Positions 27,002 through 36,491 are shown, counted from the stretch's first letter. The stretch is DNA of 64,000 nucleotides from Massilia pinisoli (GCF_024753285.1 NZ_JANUGW010000001.1:458878-522877), one strand, 5' to 3'. Notes: generated by a model from the sequence alone, not told the origin. Made by a program: numbers and translations.

Positions 27002-28723
27002 GTGCCCCCTCAGTTGCCCGTCCCGCCGCCCGATCACCGTCCCGCACGCACGCGCGGCGCGGCCGCCGTCATGCTCGTCCTGGCCGCCGTCGCCGGCTGC
27101 CGCGGCATCGGCGAACCCGCGCCCGCCACGGCCATCGCGCCGCTGCCTGCATCGGCGCCATGGCGCGCCGACCTCGGCGACGGCCGCTACCGCAATCCCG
27201 TGCTGCACGCGGATTACTCGGACCCGGACGCGATCCGCGTCGGCACCACCTTCTACATGACGGCATCGAGCTTCAACAATGCGCCGGGCCTGCCGCTGCT
27301 GGAGTCGCCGGACCTCGTGAACTGGACGCTCGTCGGCCACGCCCTTCCCCACTTGGTGCCGGCCGCCGCGTTCGAGCGCCCGCAGTACGGCAAGGGCGTC
27401 TGGGCGCCGTGCCTGCGCTGGCACGCCGGCCGCTTCTGGATCTTCTATCCCGACCCGGACTATGGCGTGTACGTCACGACGGCCGAGCACTTCGCCGGCC
27501 CGTGGACGGCGCCCCGCCTGCTGCTGGCTGGACGCGGCATCATCGACCCGACGCCGCTGTGGGACGACGACGGCAACGCCTGGCTGCTGCACGCGTGGGC
27601 GAAGAGCCGCGCCGGCATCAACAACGTGCTGACGCTGCGCCGCATGGACGCGGGCGCAACGCGCATGCTGGACGACGCTGGCCAGGTCATCATCGACGGC
27701 GCGCGCTATCCCGGCTACCACACGGTCGAAGGCCCGAAATTCTACAAGGCGAACGGGTATTACTATGTGTTCGCGCCCGCCGGCGGCGTCGAGATGGGCT
27801 GGCAGGCCGTGTTCCGCTCCCGTACGATCACCGGGCCATACGAGGCGCGGCGCGTGATGGACCAGGGCGACACCCCGGTCAATGGGCCCCACCAGGGTGC
27901 TTGGGTCGATGCGCCCGACGGCAAGGATTGGTTCCTGCATTTCCAGGACAAGGGCGCCTATGGGCGCGTCGTGCACCTGCAGCCGATGCGCTGGCAGGAC
28001 GGCTGGCCCGTCATCGGCGCGTCGGGACGCACGCCGGGCGTCGGCGAACCCGTGGCGACGTACGCGAAGCCGGTGCAGGGGTTCGCGCCCGCCGCGCCCG
28101 CGACGAGCGACACGTTCGCCGGCCCGCGACTCGGCCCGCAATGGCAGTGGGCCGCCAATCCGGCGCCAGGCTGGTACTCGCTGACCGACAACCCGGGCCA
28201 CCTTCGCCTGTTCACGCAGGTCGTGCCGGAATCCGACGGTTATGTCCGGGCGGCGGGCGCGATCCTCACGCAGAAGACGCCCGCGTCGCGCTTCGTCGTC
28301 GACACGCGCGTGCGCCTGCACGGTGCGGTCGACGGCGACCGCGCCGGGCTGATCGTCAACGCCATGCAATACGCCTGGGTGGGACTGCGCCGCAGCGGCG
28401 GCCACACGGATCTCGTGCGCACCGTGTGCGGCCCGTTCGGACCGCGCTGCCGCGAAGACTCCACCGTCGTGCTGGCGGACGCGCCGGACACGGTGTACTT
28501 GCGCATGGCGATGAACGAGAACGCGTTCGTCGGCTTTTCGTACAGCCTGGACGGCCGCACGTTCAAGCCGGCCGGCGACGCGTTCCCCGTCACGCGCGGC
28601 ACGTGGGTCGGCGCGCAGGTCGGCCTGTTCAGCGTGGGCACGCAGGCGCGCGCGCGCGTGCAGGACGCGTATCTCGAAGCGGACTACGTCAACGTGACGG
28701 CGCCCGCCGCGATGCCTGACTGA
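27002..28723 (+). CDS. GH43 family glycosidase lipoprotein with C-terminal DUF1349-type domain
   Basis: A 573-aa predicted lipoprotein (VMLVLAAVAGC, lipobox VAGC about res 30-33). Residues about 60-350 are a five-bladed GH43 propeller: SDPDAIRVGTTFYM with the base Asp, IIDPTPLWDDDG with the pKa-modulating Asp, and VEGPKFYKANGYYY with the acid Glu. The C-terminal domain (about 365-560, SDTFAGPRLGPQWQWAANP) is DUF1349/concanavalin-like, as in GH43 subfamily 12-type beta-xylosidase/arabinofuranosidases. GTG 27002 has AGGAG upstream, and the longer frame upstream would run through the operator. It probably trims side chains of the polysaccharide at the cell surface or in the periplasm. Confidence 0.88.
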   Translation: MPPQLPVPPPDHRPARTRGAAAVMLVLAAVAGCRGIGEPAPATAIAPLPASAPWRADLGDGRYRNPVLHADYSDPDAIRVGTTFYMTASSFNNAPGLPLLESPDLVNWTLVGHALPHLVPAAAFERPQYGKGVWAPCLRWHAGRFWIFYPDPDYGVYVTTAEHFAGPWTAPRLLLAGRGIIDPTPLWDDDGNAWLLHAWAKSRAGINNVLTLRRMDAGATRMLDDAGQVIIDGARYPGYHTVEGPKFYKANGYYYVFAPAGGVEMGWQAVFRSRTITGPYEARRVMDQGDTPVNGPHQGAWVDAPDGKDWFLHFQDKGAYGRVVHLQPMRWQDGWPVIGASGRTPGVGEPVATYAKPVQGFAPAAPATSDTFAGPRLGPQWQWAANPAPGWYSLTDNPGHLRLFTQVVPESDGYVRAAGAILTQKTPASRFVVDTRVRLHGAVDGDRAGLIVNAMQYAWVGLRRSGGHTDLVRTVCGPFGPRCREDSTVVLADAPDTVYLRMAMNENAFVGFSYSLDGRTFKPAGDAFPVTRGTWVGAQVGLFSVGTQARARVQDAYLEADYVNVTAPAAMPD

Positions 28724-28752
28724 CGGCCGTCCCCGCGCCGGATGATCCCTGA

Positions 28753-28795
28753 AACGACACCGGCCGGCCGCGCGATGCGGCCGGCCGGTGTCGTT
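28753..28795. terminator. 19-bp perfect hairpin between convergent GH43 and TonB receptor genes
   Basis: The left arm at 28753-28771 and right arm at 28777-28795 are exact reverse complements, with a 5-base loop. It sits between two convergent stops, so it likely acts in both directions. There is no T-tract on the plus side. Confidence 0.7.
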
Positions 28796-28809
28796 GCGAC
28801 GCGGTGGGA

Positions 28810-31764
28810 TCAGAACTTGTAGCGCAGGCCGACGCTGAACGTGCGGCCGTTGTCGAAGTGCTGGAGTTCCTGGCCCGTTTCCATCGACAGCGCCTCGCCG
28901 ATGTAGCGGTTCGGCGCCTTGTTCGTGAGATTGGAGCCGTTCACGGACAAGGTCAGGTGCTCGTCGAACGCGTAGTTCAACGACGCGTCGAGCAGGCCGT
29001 AGCCGGCGATGTAGCCGCTGCCCATCGGATTCAGGGCATTCACGCCGCCCCACAGCTGCGACGAACGCCAGGTGTACACGAGACGCGCCGAGAGCTTGTT
29101 ATCCTCGTACAGGCCGGAGACGCTGTAGCTGTTCTTCGAGGCGAACGGCTGCGGCGTCGTGATGTACACCGGCGCGATGGCCGTGCCCACGTTGACGGGA
29201 TTCGACGTCTTGACGTACGTGTACGTGCCCGACACGCCGAAGTTCTTGAACCAGTTGTCCGCGCCGTTGAAGAACCACTGGCCGGACACCTCGGCGCCGC
29301 GCGCATAGCCCTTCGCTGCGTTGACCTGCTGGTTGATCAGGTACTGGCCGCTCGGGCAGGAACTGCCGGCGCCGTTGAAGCGCGGCAGGAACGGCACCGT
29401 CATGCAGCGCGCCACGGTGCTGAAGAACCCGTTGATGTCCTTGTTGAAGATGGCCACGGCCGCGTAATTCGTCGAATTGAAATAGCGCTCGAACGACAGG
29501 TCGACGCTGTTCGCCGTCTGCGGCTTCAGGTCCGGATTGCCCATGCTGTAGTTGCCCGTCGCGTCCACGGAGACGCTCGGGTTCAGCGAGCCAAGGTCGG
29601 GACGGGTCATGCCGCGGCCGTAGCCGAAGCGTACGAGGAAATCGTCCGTGAACGAATACGTGGCGTTGAACGTCGGCAGCGCGTTCGTGTATGACTTTTC
29701 CTGACGGTTGTCGATAATGGTCGGCGTGGCCTGGGTCTGGTCCAGCACCCGTCCCGTCGCCTTGGACTCGGTCCGGACGACGCGTACACCGACGTTGCCC
29801 TTGATGCGGTCGCCCAGCGCAGTGAACTCGCCGACCAGGTAGCCGGCCAGCGTGTTCTCTTCCAGGAAGCGGCGCGCGATCGCATTCTCAGCGAAGGAGT
29901 TTTCGTCCGGAATATTCGCGTTCGGGAACTGGTTCCGTACCTGGTTGCCCAACAGTGCATCCGGCGAATAGACGACATAGCCGCCGGAATAGCCCGCATT
30001 ACCCCCCATATAGTTTGACGGCGCATATTGCAGGACGCCAGGCATGGTCGACACGAGGATCGCATTCGAACGGTCGGCGGCGAGCCCCTTGCCGTCCGTC
30101 GTCAGTGGGCGGGCACCCCAGGAGTTGTTTTTGTACAGACTCTGCTGGTGCGCATAGCGCGTGCCGAACTTCAGCCTGTCGAGCAGTCCGCTCTCGAACG
30201 TGTAAGAACCGTCCAGCGCGATGGCGTGGCCCTTGTCGTCCCAGGTCTGGAAATTACCGCTCGCGTACTGGTTGAACACGAAATTGCGCGGATCGGACAG
30301 GCTCGGGCCGCTGAACGTCAGCTGGTGCGGCGCCCCGTCGGCGACGCGCGTCACGTCCCAGTACTCGTTCTGCAAACCGGCCATCTCGACGCGGCGGTTG
30401 TCCTGCTTGCGGTCGGACTTGATGTAGGAAAAGTCACCCTTGAACTTCCACGCGGGCGTCGGGCTCCACTCGACGCCGCCCGCGCCGATCCAGGTCGAGT
30501 ACGGGCTGTGCTCGTCGCCGCCCCACGGACGCAGCGACGCATTCAGGAACGTGCCGCTCAACAGGCGCTGGCTCGTGATGACGTCGTTGCTGCCGCCGTT
30601 GAAGTTACGGTTGACCATGCTCTCGGTCACGGGGAACGCCGTCGTGCGCAGGTTCTGGACGTTGCCGCCATTGTCGACGAAGACGAAGCGGTAGTTCTGG
30701 TGGTACAGGTAGTACGTGTAATTGCCTTCCACATAGAAGCGCAGCGAGTTGTCGACGCGGTAGTCGGCCGCCAGGTTCAGGCCCTTACGCTGGCGCATGA
30801 TGGTTTCCTGGAACACGCTCGTGTTCACGCCCGGCGTGGAGATGATGTTCGCGGCCTGGTCCGGGGTGAGGATACTCGTGTCCGGCGTGTTGACGCCGAC
30901 AGTGGACGACACCGGACGCATCGTCACGGGCGCGAGATAGCTGACGTCGTTGCGGCCGACATATTGCGCCATCGGCTGGCCTGTACTGTTGGCCGTGTTC
31001 GCGGCCGCCAGGCTCGCATACTCGGCGCTGTCGCCGCGCACGACCCGACGGAAGTCCGGGCCACGGTTCGCCGGGTTGCTGTCCGAACGGCCCGTGCTCT
31101 TCTGGAACGCGAACGCCGCCATCAGGCCGATGCGCGAGCCGCCGCCCAGGTCGATGCGGTTCGCCAGCAGGCCGAACACTTCCGGGTCCGTCTTCTTGGC
31201 GAGATCGTTGTAGCGCGCATTCACGTTCAGCGCGGCGGTGAACTTCTTGAAGTCGCTCGGGTTGCGCGTGCGCAGGTTCACGAGGCCGCCGATGCCGCCC
31301 TCGATGTGTTCGGCCGACGGGTTCTTGTAGACGTCGACGCCGGCGATCATGCCCGGGATCGCATCCTCGATGTTGAATTCGCGGGCGCCGGCCGTGAAGT
31401 AGGCGCGGTCGTTGACTTGCGACGCCGTCTGGCCCGCGAGGCCACGTATCGTCAGGCCGGAGCCACTGCCGGACGGCGAGGCCCCCTCGCCGCCGTAGCG
31501 ATAGCCCTGCACGCCGGGCAGGCGCGTGAGCGTTTCCGCGACGTTCGGGTCCGGCAGCTTGCCGATGTCTTCCGCCGTGATCGAATCCACGACTTCCATC
31601 GTGTTGCGCTTGATCGCCACCGACGACTGCGCGCTCGCGCGGATGCCCGTCACGACGACCGTGTTTGCATCCGCCTGCTGCGCGTAGGCGTGGCCCGCGA
31701 AGGCTTGCGCCAGCGCCAGGGCGACGAGCGACATCTTCGGTCCGATGCTGCGTTGATGATTCAT
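28810..31764 (-). CDS. TonB-dependent outer-membrane receptor
   Basis: A 984-aa protein with a signal peptide (LALAQAFAGHAYAQ), a TonB-box-like NTVVVTG (about 34-40), a plug domain (VVDSITAEDIGKLPDPNVAETL, LTIRGL, GVDVYKNP, EGGIGGLVNLRTRNP) and a 22-stranded barrel ending in VGLRYKF, the aromatic C-terminal outer-membrane signature. It belongs to the large carbohydrate-type TonB receptors of Caulobacter/Xanthomonas and Massilia relatives. GGAGGAGAA precedes the ATG. With no SusD partner it would import oligouronides alone. A locus operator lies just below its TATAAT. Confidence 0.93.
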   Translation of the reverse strand: MNHQRSIGPKMSLVALALAQAFAGHAYAQQADANTVVVTGIRASAQSSVAIKRNTMEVVDSITAEDIGKLPDPNVAETLTRLPGVQGYRYGGEGASPSGSGSGLTIRGLAGQTASQVNDRAYFTAGAREFNIEDAIPGMIAGVDVYKNPSAEHIEGGIGGLVNLRTRNPSDFKKFTAALNVNARYNDLAKKTDPEVFGLLANRIDLGGGSRIGLMAAFAFQKSTGRSDSNPANRGPDFRRVVRGDSAEYASLAAANTANSTGQPMAQYVGRNDVSYLAPVTMRPVSSTVGVNTPDTSILTPDQAANIISTPGVNTSVFQETIMRQRKGLNLAADYRVDNSLRFYVEGNYTYYLYHQNYRFVFVDNGGNVQNLRTTAFPVTESMVNRNFNGGSNDVITSQRLLSGTFLNASLRPWGGDEHSPYSTWIGAGGVEWSPTPAWKFKGDFSYIKSDRKQDNRRVEMAGLQNEYWDVTRVADGAPHQLTFSGPSLSDPRNFVFNQYASGNFQTWDDKGHAIALDGSYTFESGLLDRLKFGTRYAHQQSLYKNNSWGARPLTTDGKGLAADRSNAILVSTMPGVLQYAPSNYMGGNAGYSGGYVVYSPDALLGNQVRNQFPNANIPDENSFAENAIARRFLEENTLAGYLVGEFTALGDRIKGNVGVRVVRTESKATGRVLDQTQATPTIIDNRQEKSYTNALPTFNATYSFTDDFLVRFGYGRGMTRPDLGSLNPSVSVDATGNYSMGNPDLKPQTANSVDLSFERYFNSTNYAAVAIFNKDINGFFSTVARCMTVPFLPRFNGAGSSCPSGQYLINQQVNAAKGYARGAEVSGQWFFNGADNWFKNFGVSGTYTYVKTSNPVNVGTAIAPVYITTPQPFASKNSYSVSGLYEDNKLSARLVYTWRSSQLWGGVNALNPMGSGYIAGYGLLDASLNYAFDEHLTLSVNGSNLTNKAPNRYIGEALSMETGQELQHFDNGRTFSVGLRYKF

Positions 31765-31828
31765 TGTGTTCTCCTCCAGTATTGTTTGTCTGCTGGTTCA
31801 AGTCCGGCCTCGTTGGACCGGCGTTTTA

Positions 31829-31859
31829 GATATCGATAACAAATCTGCGTTGAATTATA
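31829..31859 (-). promoter_or_regulatory. TonB receptor -10 box and LacI-type operator
   Basis: On the minus strand TATAAT (31854-31859) is followed 13 bp later by the palindrome-like GATATCGATAAC in plus-strand sense (31829-31840), matching the locus operator at 11 of 12 bases. The geometry matches that at the beta-helix gene. Confidence 0.6.
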
Positions 31860-31965
31860 CGTGCCATCCTTCCCTGTATTGATGCCTTTATGAAATAACA
31901 TTATCAGTGTCGCATCCAAGCGACGCCCTGCGCTTGACAGCCGGGTCCGGAATGTGATCGATCAC

Positions 31966-33474
31966 TCAACGGAATCGCAAGCCTTCCACGAAATCGTTCA
32001 CCTCAAGCAGGTCCGGCGCTGGTCCCGCCAACCGCTTGCCGCCCACCGTCACGTTCTCGAGCGTCACGTTCCTGACCTTGCGCGCGGGGTCGCGACCCGT
32101 GATCGCGGACGCGCTTGGCGCGCCCCTGCCCGTGTAATGGACGTTGCGCAGCGTGATGTTCTCGATGCCGCGGCCCGGACTCGTGTTGTACTTCGCCGTG
32201 TACGCGATCTTCAAGTTGAACAGCTTGCCCTCCTCGATGCGGTCGACGCGGACGTCCTCGAACACGACGTCGCGCACGAGGTTGTCGTCGCCGGCCATGA
32301 TGCCGAGGGCGCCTTCGTACTCCGGCTCGTCCTCGTCGTGGTCGAGGATGTCGATATTCGAAAAGCGCAGCCGCTCCAGCACTTCGCTGTCCGGGTGGGC
32401 CGGGGTCGGCGTGTTGCCGTGGATGCCGATCATGACGGCATGCGCGATGTCGGCCCATAAGGTCGTGTCCTTCACCGTCACGTCGCGCGTGTCGCCCCAG
32501 ATGTCCCAGCGATGATTGTAGAACGTCAGGCAGTCGTCCGACGTGCGCACGAAGCTGTCGGCGATCGTCACGCGCTGGCACGCGAAATGGCCGAGGCCAT
32601 CCGACCACTGGCCGGCGCCGATCGTACGGATGTTCTTTTCGACGAGATCCTGCGACGCGATGCAGCGCATCGTGCCGTGCGGCGGGTTGAGGAAGATCGG
32701 GCCATCGATCTCGACGTTGCGGGCATTCCGCACGGTCAGGTCGGCCCCTTCGATGAGGCCGTCGCTGATCACCTTCACGTCCTCGACACCGTCGATCACG
32801 AGGGGATTGCGCAAGATGGCCGAACCGTGAATGTACACCGTGCTGTGCGAGCGCACGCGGAATTCGCCGCCGTGGATGCCCGGGCCGAAGAAGACGGTGC
32901 GCTGCGTCATGTCGGGCATCGTGCCCGTACCGATGTCGTTCGAGGTCAATGTCGCAGGCACGGCCGGCATGTCGGCGCGGATCGCGTGCGTGAAGACGTG
33001 CAGGTTGTGCAGGTGGTCGCCATCGAATTCCACACTCAGGTTCTCGGGCCGGCGCAGCGTGAAGTAGACGATGCCGTCGCGCACGGCGGGCCGGACGCCC
33101 TTCCCGTCCGGGCGCACGAGCACATTGGCGAACGTCCCGTTATTCTTCTGGACCGCCACCTCGACGGTGCCGTCGAAACTGAAATAGACCATCGACGCAT
33201 CCTGCGGCTTGTCGAGATCGACCTTGACGTTGTACTCGTACAGGGCTTGCCAGGCACCGCCGGGTACGCGCACCCGTACCGTGTAGTCGTCGTTGTGGTG
33301 CGAATACCGGATCGCATTCGGAAACGGGTGCACCTGCACGCGGTTCACGGCGACGTCCGCGACAACGCCCGGCGCGGCGAGCGCGGCCAGCGGGGGCACT
33401 GCGCAGAGGCAGGTGCACAGGACGGCAAGGGACGCGGCGCACAAGCGCGCGCACGCACGGAACGTCGACAACAA
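31966..33474 (-). CDS. Secreted right-handed beta-helix hydrolase, GH28/GH49-like
   Basis: A 502-aa protein with a signal peptide (LCAVPPLAALA, cleavage near residue 34), an N-terminal beta domain (40-170) and a parallel beta-helix (180-490) recognisable from repeated short strands (VEDVKVISDGLIEG, RNVEIDGPIFLN, RVTIADSFVRTSDDCL). SDG and SDDC resemble the catalytic Asp motifs of GH28 polygalacturonases and GH49 dextranases. GIHG replaces the usual GHG. Exact family and substrate are uncertain; the locus points to a uronate-rich polymer. The start is TTG 33474, preceded by GAGGAG at 5 bases. Confidence 0.72.
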   Translation of the reverse strand: MLSTFRACARLCAASLAVLCTCLCAVPPLAALAAPGVVADVAVNRVQVHPFPNAIRYSHHNDDYTVRVRVPGGAWQALYEYNVKVDLDKPQDASMVYFSFDGTVEVAVQKNNGTFANVLVRPDGKGVRPAVRDGIVYFTLRRPENLSVEFDGDHLHNLHVFTHAIRADMPAVPATLTSNDIGTGTMPDMTQRTVFFGPGIHGGEFRVRSHSTVYIHGSAILRNPLVIDGVEDVKVISDGLIEGADLTVRNARNVEIDGPIFLNPPHGTMRCIASQDLVEKNIRTIGAGQWSDGLGHFACQRVTIADSFVRTSDDCLTFYNHRWDIWGDTRDVTVKDTTLWADIAHAVMIGIHGNTPTPAHPDSEVLERLRFSNIDILDHDEDEPEYEGALGIMAGDDNLVRDVVFEDVRVDRIEEGKLFNLKIAYTAKYNTSPGRGIENITLRNVHYTGRGAPSASAITGRDPARKVRNVTLENVTVGGKRLAGPAPDLLEVNDFVEGLRFR

Positions 33475-33563
33475 ATCGTCTCCTCGTGCCCGTGCGTCCG
33501 GATACCGCCGTCGCCGGGCTTGTCGTTTGGTCGCGGCTGGCCGCTCTGCGCCCCGCCATTCTT

Positions 33564-33616
33564 GGTATCGATAACAGCCACGATTACATTTATATCACAA
33601 GCGATCGCACTGTCAA
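33564..33616 (-). promoter_or_regulatory. Beta-helix gene promoter with LacI-type operator
   Basis: On the minus strand TTGACA (33611-33616), a 16-bp spacer and TATAAA (33589-33594) form a strong promoter. GGTATCGATAAC (33564-33575), 11 of 12 to the locus operator, lies about 13 bp downstream of the -10. Confidence 0.7.
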
Positions 33617-33742
33617 GGCTTTACATGTGAGATGCCCGGTCAGGTGCTAACGATACGTAGCGATCCTACCGCAACATCAGGCGCGGACCCATTCCATTTT
33701 TCGCGATATCAATATGTTTTGGACATGGCTGACACGATTGAA

Positions 33743-33754
33743 GTTAACGATAAC
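33743..33754. promoter_or_regulatory. LacI-type operator upstream of the polysaccharide lyase gene
   Basis: GTTAACGATAAC, identical with flanking AA and AAC to the distal kduI operator at 18064-18075. It lies 104 bp upstream of the lyase start. Confidence 0.55.
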
Positions 33755-33858
33755 AACGGCCACGTGTCCGTGCTAGCATCGGCGCCGCAGTACGGCAGCA
33801 CCCGTTGTGACATCCCTTCGATCGCATCACACACGCCTGCATGGCATGGAGACGCTTC

Positions 33859-36084
33859 ATGAAAAGAATCGAACCGCACGACAACGCACCCGCCTCATCT
33901 CCACTGACACCTGCTGACGCCCCGGACGACGTCTCTCGCGCCGAGCTCGGACGCCGCAGCTTCCTCCTGAGCCTCGGCGCCCTCGCGCTCACCGGTTGCG
34001 GCGCCGGTACCGGCAGCGCATCCGCGCCGCGCCTTCTCGCCGGCGCCGTGACAGCCGCCACGACCGGCCCGTTCGCCCATCCGGGCCTGCTGCACACGCA
34101 GGCCGACTTCGACCGCATGAACGCGAAGTACACGGCGACACCGTGGGCCGGCAGCTGGAACCTCCTGATCAACAACTCCCATGCGAGCCTGACATACACG
34201 CCGCACCCGCAGACAATCGTCTACCGCGGCTACGATGGCGTCCACCCGGAGAACTACGGCACCCTGTTCAACGACGTGGCCGCCGCGTACGCCTGCGCGC
34301 TGCGCTGGAAGATCACGGGCGACACTGCCTATGCGGACAAGGCAGTGCAAATCATGAACGGATGGTCGTCCACGTTGACCGCGATTCAGGGCACGTCGGA
34401 CGCCGCGCTGGCCGCCGGCATCTACGGCTACGAATTCGCGAACGCCGGCGAGATCGTGCGCACGTACACCGGCTGGGCCGCGGCCGACTTCGCGCGCTTC
34501 CAGAACATGATGAAGACCGTCTTCTATCCGATCAACCACGATTTCCTCATCCGCCACAACGGCACGGACATCACGCATTACTGGGCCAATTGGGACCTGT
34601 GCCAGATCGCGTCCATCCTCGCCATCGGCGTGCTGTGCGACGACCGGAGTCTGTTCGACGAAGCCGTCACGTATTTCCAGTCCGGCCCCGGCAACGGCGC
34701 GATCGCGCAGGCCGTGTACTACATCCATCCCGGCTTCCTGGGGCAATGGCAGGAATCGGGCCGCGACCAGGGCCACAACACGCTCGGCATCGCACTGGGC
34801 GGCGCCATCTGCGAGATGGCCTGGAACCAGGGCGTGGACCTGTACGGCTACGACAACAACCGCTTCCTGATGGGCGCCGAATACGTGGCTAAGGCGAACC
34901 TGATCCAGTCGGGCACGACGTATTACACGGTGCCGTACGTCCCCTACAACAACGCCGACAACGTCAACCAGACCGTGTTCGCGACGGGCAGCCAGGGCAA
35001 CGTCCGGCCCTGCTGGGCGCTCGTCTACAACCATTACGTGAACCGCCGCGGCCTGGCGGCGCCCTATTCGAAGATGTTCGCGCTGCAGATCCAGCCGGAA
35101 GGCGGCGGCGGCAACTACGGCTCGACGAGCGGCGGCTACGACCAGCTGGGCTACGGCACCCTGACGTGCACGCGCGACCCGATCGCGGCCGGCGTGCCGC
35201 CCAGCGGCCTGAAGGCACGCACGCCGGCGGGCGGCGTGGAACTGTCGTGGTGGGGCAGCGCCTATGCGACGAGCTACAACGTCAAGCGTGCGACGTCCAC
35301 CAGCGGGCCGTGGACGACGATCGCCAGCGGCATCACGGACTTGCTGACCTACGCGGACAACCCGGGTACGGGCACGTGGTACTACGTCGTCTCCGCCATG
35401 ACCCCGAGCGGCGAGACGGCCGACTCGAACCGCGCGACGGCGAAGGTCGGCAAGACCTTGCACACCTACCTCGCCTGCAACGAAAGCACGGGCACGACGG
35501 TGTCCGACGCGAGCGGCCAGGGTCACACGGGCACACTCGTCGGCAGCGGCGCCTGGGGTGCGGGCAAATCGGGGACGGCGCTCGCGCTGAACGGCAGCAC
35601 GGACTACGTGAGCCTGCCCGCGAACTCCGTGACGGACCTGTCGGACTTCACTGTCGCGTGCTGGGTGTACTGGAACGCGTCACGCAATTGGGAGCGGATC
35701 TTCGATTTCGGCTCGGGCACGGGCCGCTACATGTTCCTGACGCCGCGCTCCGGCAGCGGCACCGTGCGCTTCGCCATCACCGTCGACGGCGGCCACGGCG
35801 AACAGGCGGTGACGGGCACGGCCGCGCTGCCGACGGCGCAGTGGGTGCACGTGGCCGTCACGTTGTCCGGGCAGGTCGCCACCTTGTACGTGAACGGCAC
35901 CGCGGTCGGCAGCAACAGCGCGGAATTCCTGCCGCCGTGGCAGCTGGGGGGCACGGGCCAGAACTGGATCGGTCGCTCGCAATACGCGGGCGACCCCTAT
36001 TTCAACGGCCGCATTGACGAATTCCGCATCTACCGCGGCGCCCTCACGGCTGCGGACATCGCCGCGCTGATCGCATCCAGCTGA
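33859..36084 (+). CDS. Tat-exported lipoprotein polysaccharide lyase (alginate/glucuronan-lyase-like) with FN3 and LamG domains
   Basis: A 741-aa protein. The leader carries a twin-arginine-like GRRSFLLSLG and a lipobox LTGC (about res 32-48). Residues about 60-440 resemble the alginate_lyase alpha/alpha-toroid (FLIRHNGTDITHYWANWDLC and QESGRDQGHNTLGIALG, with the Asn/His/Arg residues expected in such lyases; PL38 glucuronan lyases are the closest group I can recall). An FN3 domain (about 450-535) and a LamG/concanavalin domain (about 545-735) would bind carbohydrate. The start is ATG 33859, with GGAG 8 bases upstream. It would generate the unsaturated uronides handled by GH88/KduI. Family assignment at the PL-number level is inference. 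Confidence 0.78.
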   Translation: MKRIEPHDNAPASSPLTPADAPDDVSRAELGRRSFLLSLGALALTGCGAGTGSASAPRLLAGAVTAATTGPFAHPGLLHTQADFDRMNAKYTATPWAGSWNLLINNSHASLTYTPHPQTIVYRGYDGVHPENYGTLFNDVAAAYACALRWKITGDTAYADKAVQIMNGWSSTLTAIQGTSDAALAAGIYGYEFANAGEIVRTYTGWAAADFARFQNMMKTVFYPINHDFLIRHNGTDITHYWANWDLCQIASILAIGVLCDDRSLFDEAVTYFQSGPGNGAIAQAVYYIHPGFLGQWQESGRDQGHNTLGIALGGAICEMAWNQGVDLYGYDNNRFLMGAEYVAKANLIQSGTTYYTVPYVPYNNADNVNQTVFATGSQGNVRPCWALVYNHYVNRRGLAAPYSKMFALQIQPEGGGGNYGSTSGGYDQLGYGTLTCTRDPIAAGVPPSGLKARTPAGGVELSWWGSAYATSYNVKRATSTSGPWTTIASGITDLLTYADNPGTGTWYYVVSAMTPSGETADSNRATAKVGKTLHTYLACNESTGTTVSDASGQGHTGTLVGSGAWGAGKSGTALALNGSTDYVSLPANSVTDLSDFTVACWVYWNASRNWERIFDFGSGTGRYMFLTPRSGSGTVRFAITVDGGHGEQAVTGTAALPTAQWVHVAVTLSGQVATLYVNGTAVGSNSAEFLPPWQLGGTGQNWIGRSQYAGDPYFNGRIDEFRIYRGALTAADIAALIASS

Positions 36085-36092
36085 CCGAGCCG

Positions 36093-36491
36093 CTACCTGT
36101 CGTCGGGGACGACAGCCGTCGCCTCGATCTCCACGCGGGCCCGGTCCTCGATGAGGGCCCGCACTTCGACGGCCGTCATGGCCGGGTAATGGGCGCCGAT
36201 GATCTCGCGGTACGCGGCGCCGAGCGCGGCCGACGCGGCGAGGTACTCGCCCTTGTCGACGACGTACCACGTCATCCGGACGATGTGCTCCGGCCGTGCC
36301 GCCGCCTCGCGCAGCACGGCGACGACGTTGAGCAGGGCCTGGCGCGCCTGCTCGGCGAAGGCGTCGCTCTCGAACTCGCCGTGCGCGTTCCAGCCGATCA
36401 TGCCGCTGACGAACACGAGGCGGCCCTGCGCCGCGACGCCGTTCGCGTAGCCCCGCGGGCGCGGCCAGTCCGGTGGTTGCAGGATCTCCAT
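36093..36491 (-). CDS. RidA/YjgF-family enamine/imine deaminase
   Basis: A 132-aa RidA-fold protein, probably homotrimeric. GRLVFVSGMIG, AEQARQALLNVVAVL, IVRMTWYVVD and the C-terminal RARVEIEATAVVP contain the signature including the conserved Arg that binds the substrate carboxylate. In this operon it likely hydrolyses the enamine/imine formed after dearomatisation of an aminobenzoyl-CoA (inference; compare 2-aminomuconate deaminases). ATG 36491 overlaps the stop of the preceding acyl-CoA dehydrogenase gene by one base. It is the last gene of the operon and is convergent with the lyase gene, 8 bp apart. Confidence 0.87.
   Translation of the reverse strand: MEILQPPDWPRPRGYANGVAAQGRLVFVSGMIGWNAHGEFESDAFAEQARQALLNVVAVLREAAARPEHIVRMTWYVVDKGEYLAASAALGAAYREIIGAHYPAMTAVEVRALIEDRARVEIEATAVVPDDR

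Larger units (their letters stand above)
33475..33858. other. 384-bp divergent regulatory region
   Basis: The region is AT-richer than its surroundings and contains the beta-helix promoter and operator on one side and the lyase operator on the other, described separately. I find no coding frame with a plausible start signal. Confidence 0.6.
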
